Shown here piece after piece: positions 6,924-11,552 of a stretch of 12,863 nucleotides of DNA; the first letter of the stretch is position 1, and every line of letters starts with the position of its first letter. The translations under genes were made by a program, and so were the position numbers. The notes below the pieces were generated by a model that worked only from the letters and a program-made list of their open reading frames with translations, was not told the origin of the DNA and searched no databases. Source of the stretch: Clostridiales bacterium (GTDB lineage: Bacteria; Bacillota; Clostridia; Oscillospirales; CAG-272); assembly GCA_003150035.1 (NCBI GenBank), contig QALR01000003.1:115336-128198 (forward strand), read 5' to 3'.

Positions 6924-7010
6924 TCAAGAGTCCCTTCCCGAGAAACAAAAAAAGCGCCTGAAAGACATACTTACAGACACTTTTTCAATCGGATACTCTG
7001 ATATGCACAT
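6924..7010 (-). CDS. Putative 28-residue leader peptide
   Basis: The ORF reads MCISEYPIEKVSVS, then MSFRRFFCFSGRDS and stop. It starts only about 20 bases after the predicted transcription start and has no clear ribosome site. The first leader terminator lies inside it, so a ribosome translating this ORF would prevent that hairpin, or a stalled one would alter it. The MSFRRF segment is what I remember from leader peptides of ribosome-protection tet genes, but that is memory, not a search. Translation is unproven. Confidence 0.5.
   Translation of the reverse strand: MCISEYPIEKVSVSMSFRRFFCFSGRDS
6947..6985 (-). terminator. First leader terminator (attenuator)
   Basis: Minus-strand stem of 12 pairs: AAAAAGTGTCTG against CAGGCGCTTTTT, with two U-G pairs and a 13-base loop, followed by seven T. 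On the plus strand the same positions would be A-C mismatches, so the hairpin is built for the minus strand. It lies about 45-80 nt after the predicted transcription start and inside the leader ORF. Confidence 0.85.
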
Positions 7011-7035
7011 GGCAATCTACGAAACTTACAGGTTT

Positions 7036-7064
7036 ATTATATCACATCTCGGCGCCGTTTGCAA
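7036..7064 (-). promoter_or_regulatory. Promoter of the eight-gene operon
   Basis: On the minus strand: TTGCAA (7064-7059), 17-bp spacer, TATAAT (7041-7036). Transcription should start near 7029. The promoter lies immediately after the stop of the DUF6809-like gene, so the operon is transcribed independently of it. Confidence 0.85.
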
Positions 7065-7107
7065 GAGGATGATAAAATAAAATTGTCTCCATTTTCATCT
7101 TTTTTGT

Positions 7108-7395
7108 TTATTTGATTTCCATCATAAACTTCACACCCAGCTTAAAGCCTCGAATAAATGTCTGAATATCCTCCCTCGCATACATGTCTGTGGTGAGATC
7201 TTCTACTTCCAGATACAGCTTCATCTGATTGTCTGTCATCGTTTTTTTCAGGACATCGCTTTGACGAGAAAGTCTATCTCTCAACCGTTCATATTCCTCG
7301 CCATAATCTTTGCGCAGCCCTTCCTGCCTGTCGTACAAATATTCAATCATAATATCCGACAGAGGACTATCCGTGTCTTTTTCCCATTGTAACAT
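7108..7395 (-). CDS. DUF6809-like small helical protein
   Basis: A 95-residue, strongly charged, helical protein beginning MLQWEKDTDSPLSD. It contains EYLYDRQEGLRKDYGEEYER, a central coiled-coil-like helix, and a C-terminal TFIRGFKLGVKFMMEI. The 'F..GFKLG..FM.E' ending and overall size fit DUF6809, an uncharacterised family frequent in Clostridia. The start at 7395 is preferred because AAGGGG lies eight bases upstream; an ATG at 7413 has no site. No terminator is seen after it, and the operon promoter begins about 45 bases downstream. Role unknown. Confidence 0.7.
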   Translation of the reverse strand: MLQWEKDTDSPLSDIMIEYLYDRQEGLRKDYGEEYERLRDRLSRQSDVLKKTMTDNQMKLYLEVEDLTTDMYAREDIQTFIRGFKLGVKFMMEIK

Positions 7396-7447
7396 TGTAT
7401 TCGCCCCTTTCATTTTTATTGAAAATCTTTTTTCACGCTTTTTTTAT

Positions 7448-7496
7448 TCCGGTGCGCCTATTGGGACAGATGGGCATATCCCAACAGCGCACCGGA
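7448..7496 (-). repeat. Large hairpin upstream of the DUF6809-like gene
   Basis: A 10-bp perfect stem TCCGGTGCGC/GCGCACCGGA, followed after a small internal loop by TTGGGA/TCCCAA, with a 12-base tip. No T-run follows on either strand: the minus side continues with A's, and the plus side has T's before the stem. It is therefore not a standard terminator. It could be a 5' UTR structure of the gene at 7108-7395. Confidence 0.5.
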
Positions 7497-7558
7497 CGAA
7501 AGAAAACAAACACCGCACACGACATGCTGGAAAAAGAATAAAATTTCAAAAAAGAAAA

Positions 7559-7985
7559 ACAGCTTGCCGGCAAAATAAAGGATGCACGCGCGAGTGATGA
7601 AGCGCGCCGCGCGGCATTTGTCTTTCATCGCAATGATTTCCACACGCCGGCCCGCCCCGGCTTTTCACCGGAAAACGGGCAGGCGGCGGATATGAAAAGC
7701 AAACACCGCGCGCAGCAAGTCTGTGAAAAAACAGCTTGCCGGCAGAATGGAGGACGCGCACGCGAGTGTATAAGCGCGCCGCGTGGCATTTGTCTTTCAT
7801 CGCAATGATTTCCACACGCCGGCCCGCCCGGCTTTTCACCGGAAACGGGCAGACGGCAGATATGAAAACCAATACCACGCGCAGCAAGTCTGCAAAGGAA
7901 AAAATGGAAACAACGAAAAAACAGGCTTGCCGGTATCGCGCGCAGGAGTAGGCACGCCGCGCGGTATTTGTCTCTGATCAAATTT
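7559..7985. repeat. GC-rich tandem repeat, about 2.3 copies
   Basis: Copy 1 is 7559-7730 (172 bp), copy 2 is 7731-7920 (190 bp, with an insertion near its end), and a partial copy 3 starts at 7921. Each begins AC-AG(G)CTTGCCGG. Copies 1 and 2 share a nearly unchanged core, from GCATTTGTCTTTCATCGCAA through CACGCCGGCCCGCC to TTTTCACCGG. The tail of a further, more diverged copy seems present at 7503-7545. Inner inverted repeats (GCGCGCCGCGCGGC, CCGGCTTTTCACCGG) suggest folded RNA or DNA. Long ORFs through it are just translations of the repeat. Confidence 0.8.
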
Positions 7986-8029
7986 GAACTACCTAAAAAA
8001 GCACTGAATGTATATATGTTAACTGAGAC

Positions 8030-8131
8030 AAAAGAGGCCACTGAAGCTGCCCGGGGCCCTCTGCATGTGTATTCGTACAGAGCCAACTATATCCATACAC
8101 ATGCAGAGGAGGCATCGCAGTGAGCCTCCTC
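8030..8131 (-). promoter_or_regulatory. Chain of three mutually exclusive hairpins
   Basis: On the minus strand, in order: hairpin A, GAGGAGGC/GCCTCCTC (8131-8106). Hairpin B is a perfect 15-bp stem, CCTCTGCATGTGTAT with ATACACATGCAGAGG (8109-8058), with a 22-base loop. Hairpin C is AGAGG-CC/GGCCTCT followed by TTTT (8062-8030), which is terminator-like. B shares four bases with A and five with C, so forming one disfavours its neighbour. This is the geometry of an attenuator or riboswitch expression platform. No gene starts close downstream; the nearest is at 7395. Function is inferred from structure only. Confidence 0.45.
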
Positions 8132-8222
8132 AAAAACAAAATACCGCGCAGGGACAGAGGTACGGCTATAAAGCTGCCCTCTCTTACATCCCCACGCGGA
8201 TACCAGCATAATTGTGTATGCT
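8132..8222 (-). ncRNA. Candidate structured RNA with U-rich tail
   Basis: On the minus strand a 6-bp hairpin (AGCATA/TATGCT, 8222-8205) is followed by a long interrupted stem. In that stem CCGCG-TGGGGA pairs with TCCCTG-CGCGG (8199-8144), and AGAGG/CCTCT with a small GCT-TTAT-AGC tip lies inside. TATTTTGTTTTT follows directly. It looks like a folded RNA with an imperfect intrinsic terminator. I see no convincing promoter, and bases 8223-8298 show nothing further. It may be one unit with the hairpin chain at 8030-8131. Confidence 0.4.
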
Positions 8223-8298
8223 ACGTTAGACCTCAATTTCACGGATTGATGCCAATTAACCCTCACAGCACGTCCAGTAAATTTTGCACAGCTCCCCC

Positions 8299-8327
8299 TT
8301 GAAAAGAGGAAGAAAATGTGTTATACT
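8299..8327 (+). promoter_or_regulatory. Promoter of small RNA 1
   Basis: TTGAAA (8299-8304), 17-bp spacer, TATACT (8322-8327). Transcription should start near 8334, exactly where the closing stem of the downstream RNA begins. No ribosome site or convincing ORF follows. Confidence 0.7.
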
Positions 8328-8333
8328 GTCCTT

Positions 8334-8433
8334 GCCGCCGGGGCCCGATACTTTTTCGGTCGCGTAGGGTGCTCTCTCACCTGAAACGGAACTTCAGCGG
8401 AGTTCCCGCTCTACTGAAGCCCGGCGGTTTTTT
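8334..8433 (+). ncRNA. Small RNA candidate 1 with CUCUCU-loop hairpin
   Basis: About 100 nt. The 5' arm CCGCCGGG (8335-8342) pairs with CCCGGCGG (8420-8427), and a run of six T follows, so the outer stem itself is the terminator. Inside are three hairpins in order. The first is CCGA/TCGG (8345-8359). The second is GGTG-CTCTCT-CACC (8368-8381). The third is CGGAACT/AGTTCC-type (about 8387-8407), with an alternative CTTCAG/CTGAAG pairing. The second hairpin is shared with the RNA at 8728-8823. No known RNA family was recognised; it is too short for 6S RNA and lacks the SRP or tmRNA signatures. If the first terminator leaks, the transcript would end at 8524. Confidence 0.6.
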
Positions 8434-8503
8434 GTTCTCTCAGAGAACTCCGAAACCACGGAAGGCTATTCAGCCCTACAAAACCGAAGCTAACATCGAA
8501 TCC

Positions 8504-8524
8504 GGACGCTATGCGTCCTTTTTT
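8504..8524 (+). terminator. Second terminator behind small RNA 1
   Basis: GGACGC-TAT-GCGTCC followed by six T. It is a compact, convincing intrinsic terminator on the plus strand, 70 bases after the first T-run. Short hairpins GTTCTC/GAGAAC (8434-8448) and GGCT/AGCC (about 8464-8475) lie between. It could make a longer form of about 190 nt. Confidence 0.75.
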
Positions 8525-8692
8525 GTTTTAATATCAACCCAAACCTTTTTAACCTATGACTTGTCATTTTTCATTCCCTCTGAAAAACAAAAAATCCGTC
8601 CCACAGGCACGCATGAAGTGCCGCGGCACGGTCCTCTCGCCTCTCTCCGGAAAAATTTCCATCCAGACAAGACCTTATTTTTGCCGAATCCC

Positions 8693-8721
8693 TTGCAATC
8701 CGAGCGGAAATCTGTTATACT
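8693..8721 (+). promoter_or_regulatory. Promoter of small RNA 2
   Basis: TTGCAA (8693-8698), 17-bp spacer, TATACT (8716-8721). The -10 box, the spacer length and the preceding TGT are the same as in the promoter of small RNA 1. Start expected near 8728. Confidence 0.7.
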
Positions 8722-8727
8722 ATCCGC

Positions 8728-8823
8728 AGGGCGCCGGTCATCCGGTTGTGTAAGGTAGTGCTCTCTCACTTCTTATGCAGGTGCTGTCGTATTCCCGTAC
8801 GGCAGCCCGCCTGTTCTTTTTTT
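8728..8823 (+). ncRNA. Small RNA candidate 2, paralogue of RNA 1
   Basis: About 96 nt with the same layout as RNA 1. The outer stem CAGG-(G)-CG pairs with CGCCTG (8808-8813). Hairpin CCGG-TCAT-CCGG (8734-8745) comes first. The shared hairpin AGTG-CTCTCT-CACT follows (8757-8770), lengthened by GTAAG/CTTAT. Then comes a strong 9-bp hairpin GCTGTCGTA/TACGGCAGC (8783-8806). A T-run at 8817-8823 ends it. Sequence identity with RNA 1 is low outside the GTGCTCTCTCAC element and the promoter, so structure is what is shared. An opposing promoter lies just beyond its 3' end. Confidence 0.6.
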
Positions 8824-8836
8824 ATTGTATGGTTTT

Positions 8837-8865
8837 ATTATAGCCTGTGGGACAGGAAAAGTCAA
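8837..8865 (-). promoter_or_regulatory. Promoter facing small RNA 2 (antisense)
   Basis: On the minus strand: TTGACT (8865-8860), 17-bp spacer, TATAAT (8842-8837). The predicted start near 8830 lies directly behind the terminator of small RNA 2, so the transcript would be antisense to that RNA. The ORF at 8769-8554 on this strand has no support as a gene. Confidence 0.65.
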
Positions 8866-8936
8866 CAGTTTTTCGGGAAAAAACTATGAAAAATTTAACA
8901 GAATGAGTATGACGGGCATTTCGCCAATGCTTTTGC

Positions 8937-9329
8937 TCAGACGGCCGATTGGCTGAGGCCTTTCAGACACCTCTCACATACAGGGTGACCGCTGACACGC
9001 ACGCACGATTCTCCCGTCTCGCTGCCGCAAAGCCGGCACACCCGAACGTTCGACTTCAGCATAATTTTGCCGTCCTCGCAGGATACGCGCACCTCTGCGT
9101 TTTCATTCAGGTTCAGCAAATCCCGGATAGAAGGCGACAGCAAGATCCGCCCCAACTCATCAACGCGGCGTCTGCATTCCCCCGTTTCTCCTTTGACAAG
9201 CGTCACTGTGCCGGTTTCATCTGCCGTGATGCTCAGGCAGTCTCTTGGCTTGATCCCAGCTGCCGCCATCATTTCCTTCGGCAGCACAACACGATACAGA
9301 GTGTCCATTTTTCTTACCATTGTGTTCAT
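8937..9329 (-). CDS. AbrB/SpoVT-type regulator with zinc ribbon
   Basis: A 130-residue DNA-binding regulator. Residues 4-46 form one AbrB-type swapped-hairpin module (VRKMDTLYRVVLPKEM, then GTVTLVK). Residues 53-94 form a second one (RRRVDELGRILLSPSIRD, then GKIMLKSN). A C-terminal zinc ribbon has C98-x2-C101 and C118-x2-C121, with C109 between. AbrB-fold proteins normally carry a single module and dimerise, so a tandem copy may act as a pseudo-dimer. The first module (RVVLPKE) and the second (RILLSPS) keep the family's 'R.(V/L)LP' turn in modified form. The start at 9329 has AGGGAG nine bases upstream. It has its own promoter with a palindrome over the -35 box. No terminator is visible downstream. 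Confidence 0.88.
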   Translation of the reverse strand: MNTMVRKMDTLYRVVLPKEMMAAAGIKPRDCLSITADETGTVTLVKGETGECRRRVDELGRILLSPSIRDLLNLNENAEVRVSCEDGKIMLKSNVRVCRLCGSETGESCVRVSGHPVCERCLKGLSQSAV

Positions 9330-9372
9330 TGTTCTCTTCTCCCTTTTTTTATTGCGGCTCTGTACATTACAA

Positions 9373-9406
9373 ATATTACCATAATTATATTGTCGAATGC
9401 AATCGA
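9373..9406 (-). promoter_or_regulatory. AbrB-like gene promoter with palindrome
   Basis: On the minus strand: TTGCAT (9402-9397), 18-bp spacer, TAATAT (9378-9373). A near-palindrome TCGAATGCAATCGA (9393-9406) covers the -35 box, inside a very AT-rich stretch. This is the kind of place where an AbrB-fold protein could repress its own gene. The autoregulation is inferred. Confidence 0.5.
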
Positions 9407-9480
9407 ATTGTGGGTGCTATGGAAAATTTTTTCAAATTTTTTCGAAATATAAAATTTCCCAAGCAATAGCCGATTTAACT

Positions 9481-9518
9481 AAAAAACCAAGGTCACACTC
9501 ATTGACCTTGGTTTTTTT
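9481..9518. terminator. Strong bidirectional terminator
   Basis: A perfect 15-bp stem, AAAAAACCAAGGTCA against TGACCTTGGTTTTTT, with a 7-base loop and T-runs on both strands. It separates the surface-protein operon (ending at 9620) from the AbrB-like gene's upstream region. Confidence 0.92.
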
Positions 9519-9565
9519 GCACAGAACAGGTTCACGTTGTATCCCACGCAATGTAAAAACAGGCA

Positions 9566-9611
9566 GAGGACTGCCTCACAAGTCCGTGAATACTTCTTGT
9601 GAGACAGCCTC
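9566..9611 (-). terminator. First hairpin terminator of the surface-protein operon
   Basis: A long imperfect stem: GAGG, CTG and CTCACAAG pair with CTTGTGAG, CAG and CCTC, with one bulge and one mismatch. It starts nine bases after the stop codon at 9620. On the minus strand a TGTTTTT tract follows after about five bases. Together with the stem at 9481-9518 it forms a double terminator. Confidence 0.65.
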
Positions 9612-9619
9612 CGTCTTGA

Positions 9620-11527
9620 TTATTTCTTCTTTTTCTGATACACGCAGACCGCTATGATAATCCCGGCCAAAACAACCACGACGGCCACAATGATCCAAAC
9701 AACGGCACTTCCGCCGCCCTCCGACCCCGGCTCCGTTGTATCGGTCGGCTCTGTCGACTCTGTGGGTTCCGTCGATTCAGTAGACTCCGTGGTAGAGGTC
9801 GTCTCCGTCTGGATCGCCTCGCGCTCTAAGACCTCGCCGCAGACTGTGCATTTTCTCACTCTCTCGCCGTCCTCTTCCTGCCATGCACCTGCCGTATGTC
9901 CGGTTGCCGCGATCGTCATTTCATTCAATACTGTCCCGCAGACCCTGCATTTCTGCTCCTGCTTACCGGTTTCCGTGCAGGAGGCTTCCGTCACCACTGT
10001 CCATTCGCCGGGTGTATGTTCCGCAGATACGCTCTCGCTCTTGGTTGCGCCGCAGACTGTGCAGGTGTACAGAACACTTCCGGGTTCCGTACAGGTCGCT
10101 TCCTGCTGAACGGTTCCAGCATCCCATGCATGAGACTGCGTGTCTCTCTTGCTTCCGCAGGAGCAGGCATGCCAATGCATCGTACCGTCATATCTCCATT
10201 CCGCAGAATAGGAATGCTCGTGATTCGCAGGAATCACTTCCGTCCTTGTCGCGCCGCATGCCGTACAGGTATAGGTTGTCTCCCCTTCTCTCCCGCCGGA
10301 TGGCTCGATTGTCACAGTACCTTCGTCCCATGTGTGATCTTCCGGTTCCTCTTTGCCGCAAATCGAGCAGGTATGTTTATGCTGTGTTTCGTCTGCGATT
10401 TCCCATTCGCCCCATGTATGTTCGTCCGTTACAGGGACCGTTTCCGTCTTGGTCTCTCCGCATGCCGTACAGGTGTAGGTCATAATGCCCGTGTCCTTAC
10501 ATGTCGGCTCGGTTGTCACTTCGCCTTCGTCCCATGTGTGGGCTGCGGTTTCTTCCTTGCCGCAGACTGTACAGGTATGCTTATGGTTTGTTGCATCGTC
10601 CTTTTCCCATTCACCCCATGTGTGATCATCTGTTACAGGGAGAGTGACTTCTTTCGTTGCCCCGCAGACACAGGTATCGATTCGAATTCCGGTATCCTTG
10701 CATGTCGGCTCTTTTGTCACTTCACCCTCTTGCCATGTATGGGCCGCGGTTTCCTCCTTGTCGCAGACCGAGCAGGTGTGCTTGTGATTGGTTTCGTCAA
10801 CCTTTTCCCATTCGCCCCATGTATGTTCATCCGTTACAGGGACTGTCTCAGTCTTCGTTTCGCCGCATGCTGTACAGGTATAGGTCATAATGCCCGTGTC
10901 CTTGCATGTCGGCTCGGTTGTCACTTCTCCTTCGTCCCATGTATGGTCAGTAAATTCTTCATTCCCGCATTTGCCGCAAACACGTTTGTGCTGCGTTTCG
11001 CTGCTCTTCTCCCATTCGCCATAGGTATGCTCACAAGCGACAGTGATGGATCCGTTTGTCAGCGCGACATTTACTTTTTCAACATTGAAATTATATATGT
11101 CATAGTTGTCATAGTCATAAGAAATCGTAATCGGATAAGTATCGATTTGTGCGTTCTCAAGTACCTCGAACTTCAAAGTTACAAGCACACCATCCTCTGT
11201 AAAATCCTGCGGTGCCGTATCATTTTCCCAAACCAAAAGATATGGATTTCCTAGCTGCGGTGAACTATTGTTGTTGCCCAGAATTCCTCCATCGACAATC
11301 TCTACTAATTTTAATGCGGTATCATCAAATTCCAAAGTCAATGACATGGATATTATTCCTGGATTGTTTGCTATACTAATTGTAATTTCAACGGTATCGC
11401 CATTTGTTCCAGTCGCCTCTGATACAGAAAGTGTCCCTGCAGAGTTTGTATCAGTGGCAGCAATCGTTATAACAAAAACTTGTAAAACTAATATGACTGC
11501 CAATAAACATCCAACAATTTTTTTCAT
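9620..11527 (-). CDS. Membrane-anchored cohesin protein with CxxC repeats
   Basis: A 635-residue cell-surface protein. Residues 1-24 are a signal peptide. Residues 30-163 form a cohesin domain (SMSLTLEFDDTALKLVEIVD, FTEDGVLVTLKFEVLE, TYPITISYDYD), which would bind a dockerin. Residues 165-503 hold five repeats of about 68 residues, each with HTWGEWEK, then CxxC, HTWDEG, TEPTC and a second CxxC. Two half-repeats follow to 573. The pattern suggests small zinc-binding beta modules acting as a spacer. Residues 574-606 are a Thr/Ser/Glu/Pro stalk, 607-630 a membrane helix and 631-635 a Lys-rich cytoplasmic stop. There is no LPXTG motif, so anchoring is by the helix. The start at 11527 has AAAAGGAGAG upstream. 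It lies 25 bases after the dockerin gene and ends at two hairpin terminators. It plausibly serves as the anchor for the protein at 11553-12842. Confidence 0.9.
   Translation of the reverse strand: MKKIVGCLLAVILVLQVFVITIAATDTNSAGTLSVSEATGTNGDTVEITISIANNPGIISMSLTLEFDDTALKLVEIVDGGILGNNNSSPQLGNPYLLVWENDTAPQDFTEDGVLVTLKFEVLENAQIDTYPITISYDYDNYDIYNFNVEKVNVALTNGSITVACEHTYGEWEKSSETQHKRVCGKCGNEEFTDHTWDEGEVTTEPTCKDTGIMTYTCTACGETKTETVPVTDEHTWGEWEKVDETNHKHTCSVCDKEETAAHTWQEGEVTKEPTCKDTGIRIDTCVCGATKEVTLPVTDDHTWGEWEKDDATNHKHTCTVCGKEETAAHTWDEGEVTTEPTCKDTGIMTYTCTACGETKTETVPVTDEHTWGEWEIADETQHKHTCSICGKEEPEDHTWDEGTVTIEPSGGREGETTYTCTACGATRTEVIPANHEHSYSAEWRYDGTMHWHACSCGSKRDTQSHAWDAGTVQQEATCTEPGSVLYTCTVCGATKSESVSAEHTPGEWTVVTEASCTETGKQEQKCRVCGTVLNEMTIAATGHTAGAWQEEDGERVRKCTVCGEVLEREAIQTETTSTTESTESTEPTESTEPTDTTEPGSEGGGSAVVWIIVAVVVVLAGIIIAVCVYQKKKK
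11211..11353 (-). repeat. Cohesin DNA repeat, copy in the anchor gene
   Basis: 143 bp that match 11953-12095 with a single difference (position 11318). It covers the core of the cohesin domain, including the conserved LVEIVDGGILGN loop. Flanking cohesin DNA is clearly more diverged. Confidence 0.95.
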
Positions 11528-11552
11528 AAAAATGAAGCTCTCCTTTTAATTT

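Larger units (their letters stand above)
6754..7030 (-). promoter_or_regulatory. Attenuator leader of the eight-gene operon
   Basis: The transcript from the promoter at 7036-7064 runs about 277 nt before the first well-placed ribosome site. In order it contains a 28-codon ORF (7010-6924), an intrinsic terminator embedded in that ORF, a second terminator, and then two mutually exclusive hairpins. The first of these is GGAGCC-GAAA-GGTTCC at 6838-6823. The second pairs the same GGTTCCCC with GGGGAGCC at 6807-6800. The stems use U-G pairs that only work on the minus strand, which supports this orientation. The design resembles transcription-attenuation leaders of ribosome-protection resistance genes such as tet(M), but I cannot verify homology. 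Confidence 0.7.

Noticed and set aside
6847..7080. Plus-strand ORF of 77 codons
   Set aside because: It is the complement of the attenuator leader, including both terminator stems and the promoter; no ribosome site.
7559..7985. Possible CRISPR array
   Set aside because: The repeat unit is about 172 bp and continuous, with no short repeats separated by unique spacers and no cas genes nearby.
7546..8086. Two long minus-strand ORFs (about 113 and 153 codons) through the repeat region
   Set aside because: They repeat the same translated phrases because the DNA repeats, have no ribosome site, use poor starts, and run through the hairpin-rich intergenic stretch.
8334..8524. 6S RNA, SRP RNA, tmRNA or a known riboswitch as identity of small RNA 1
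   Set aside because: The outer stem closes at about 95 nt, the central bubble of 6S is missing, and none of the signature motifs of the other families are visible.
8318..8758. Plus-strand ORF of 146 codons
   Set aside because: It spans two promoters, two terminators and both small-RNA candidates, with no ribosome site; its composition does not look like protein.
8554..8769. Minus-strand ORF of 71 codons behind the antisense promoter
   Set aside because: Its start lies within the small RNA 2 hairpin, it has no ribosome site and no protein-like pattern. The promoter is kept but the ORF is not.
9620..9720. Sortase signal at the C-terminus of the cohesin protein
   Set aside because: There is no LPXTG-like motif before the membrane helix; the stalk is Thr/Ser/Glu-rich and ends in Gly-Gly-Gly-Ser, so a plain membrane anchor is the better reading.
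9896..11254. Plus-strand ORF of 452 codons opposite the CxxC repeat gene
   Set aside because: A shadow of the repeated modules; the minus frame has a signal peptide, cohesin, stalk and membrane helix, while this frame has no recognisable start or domain.
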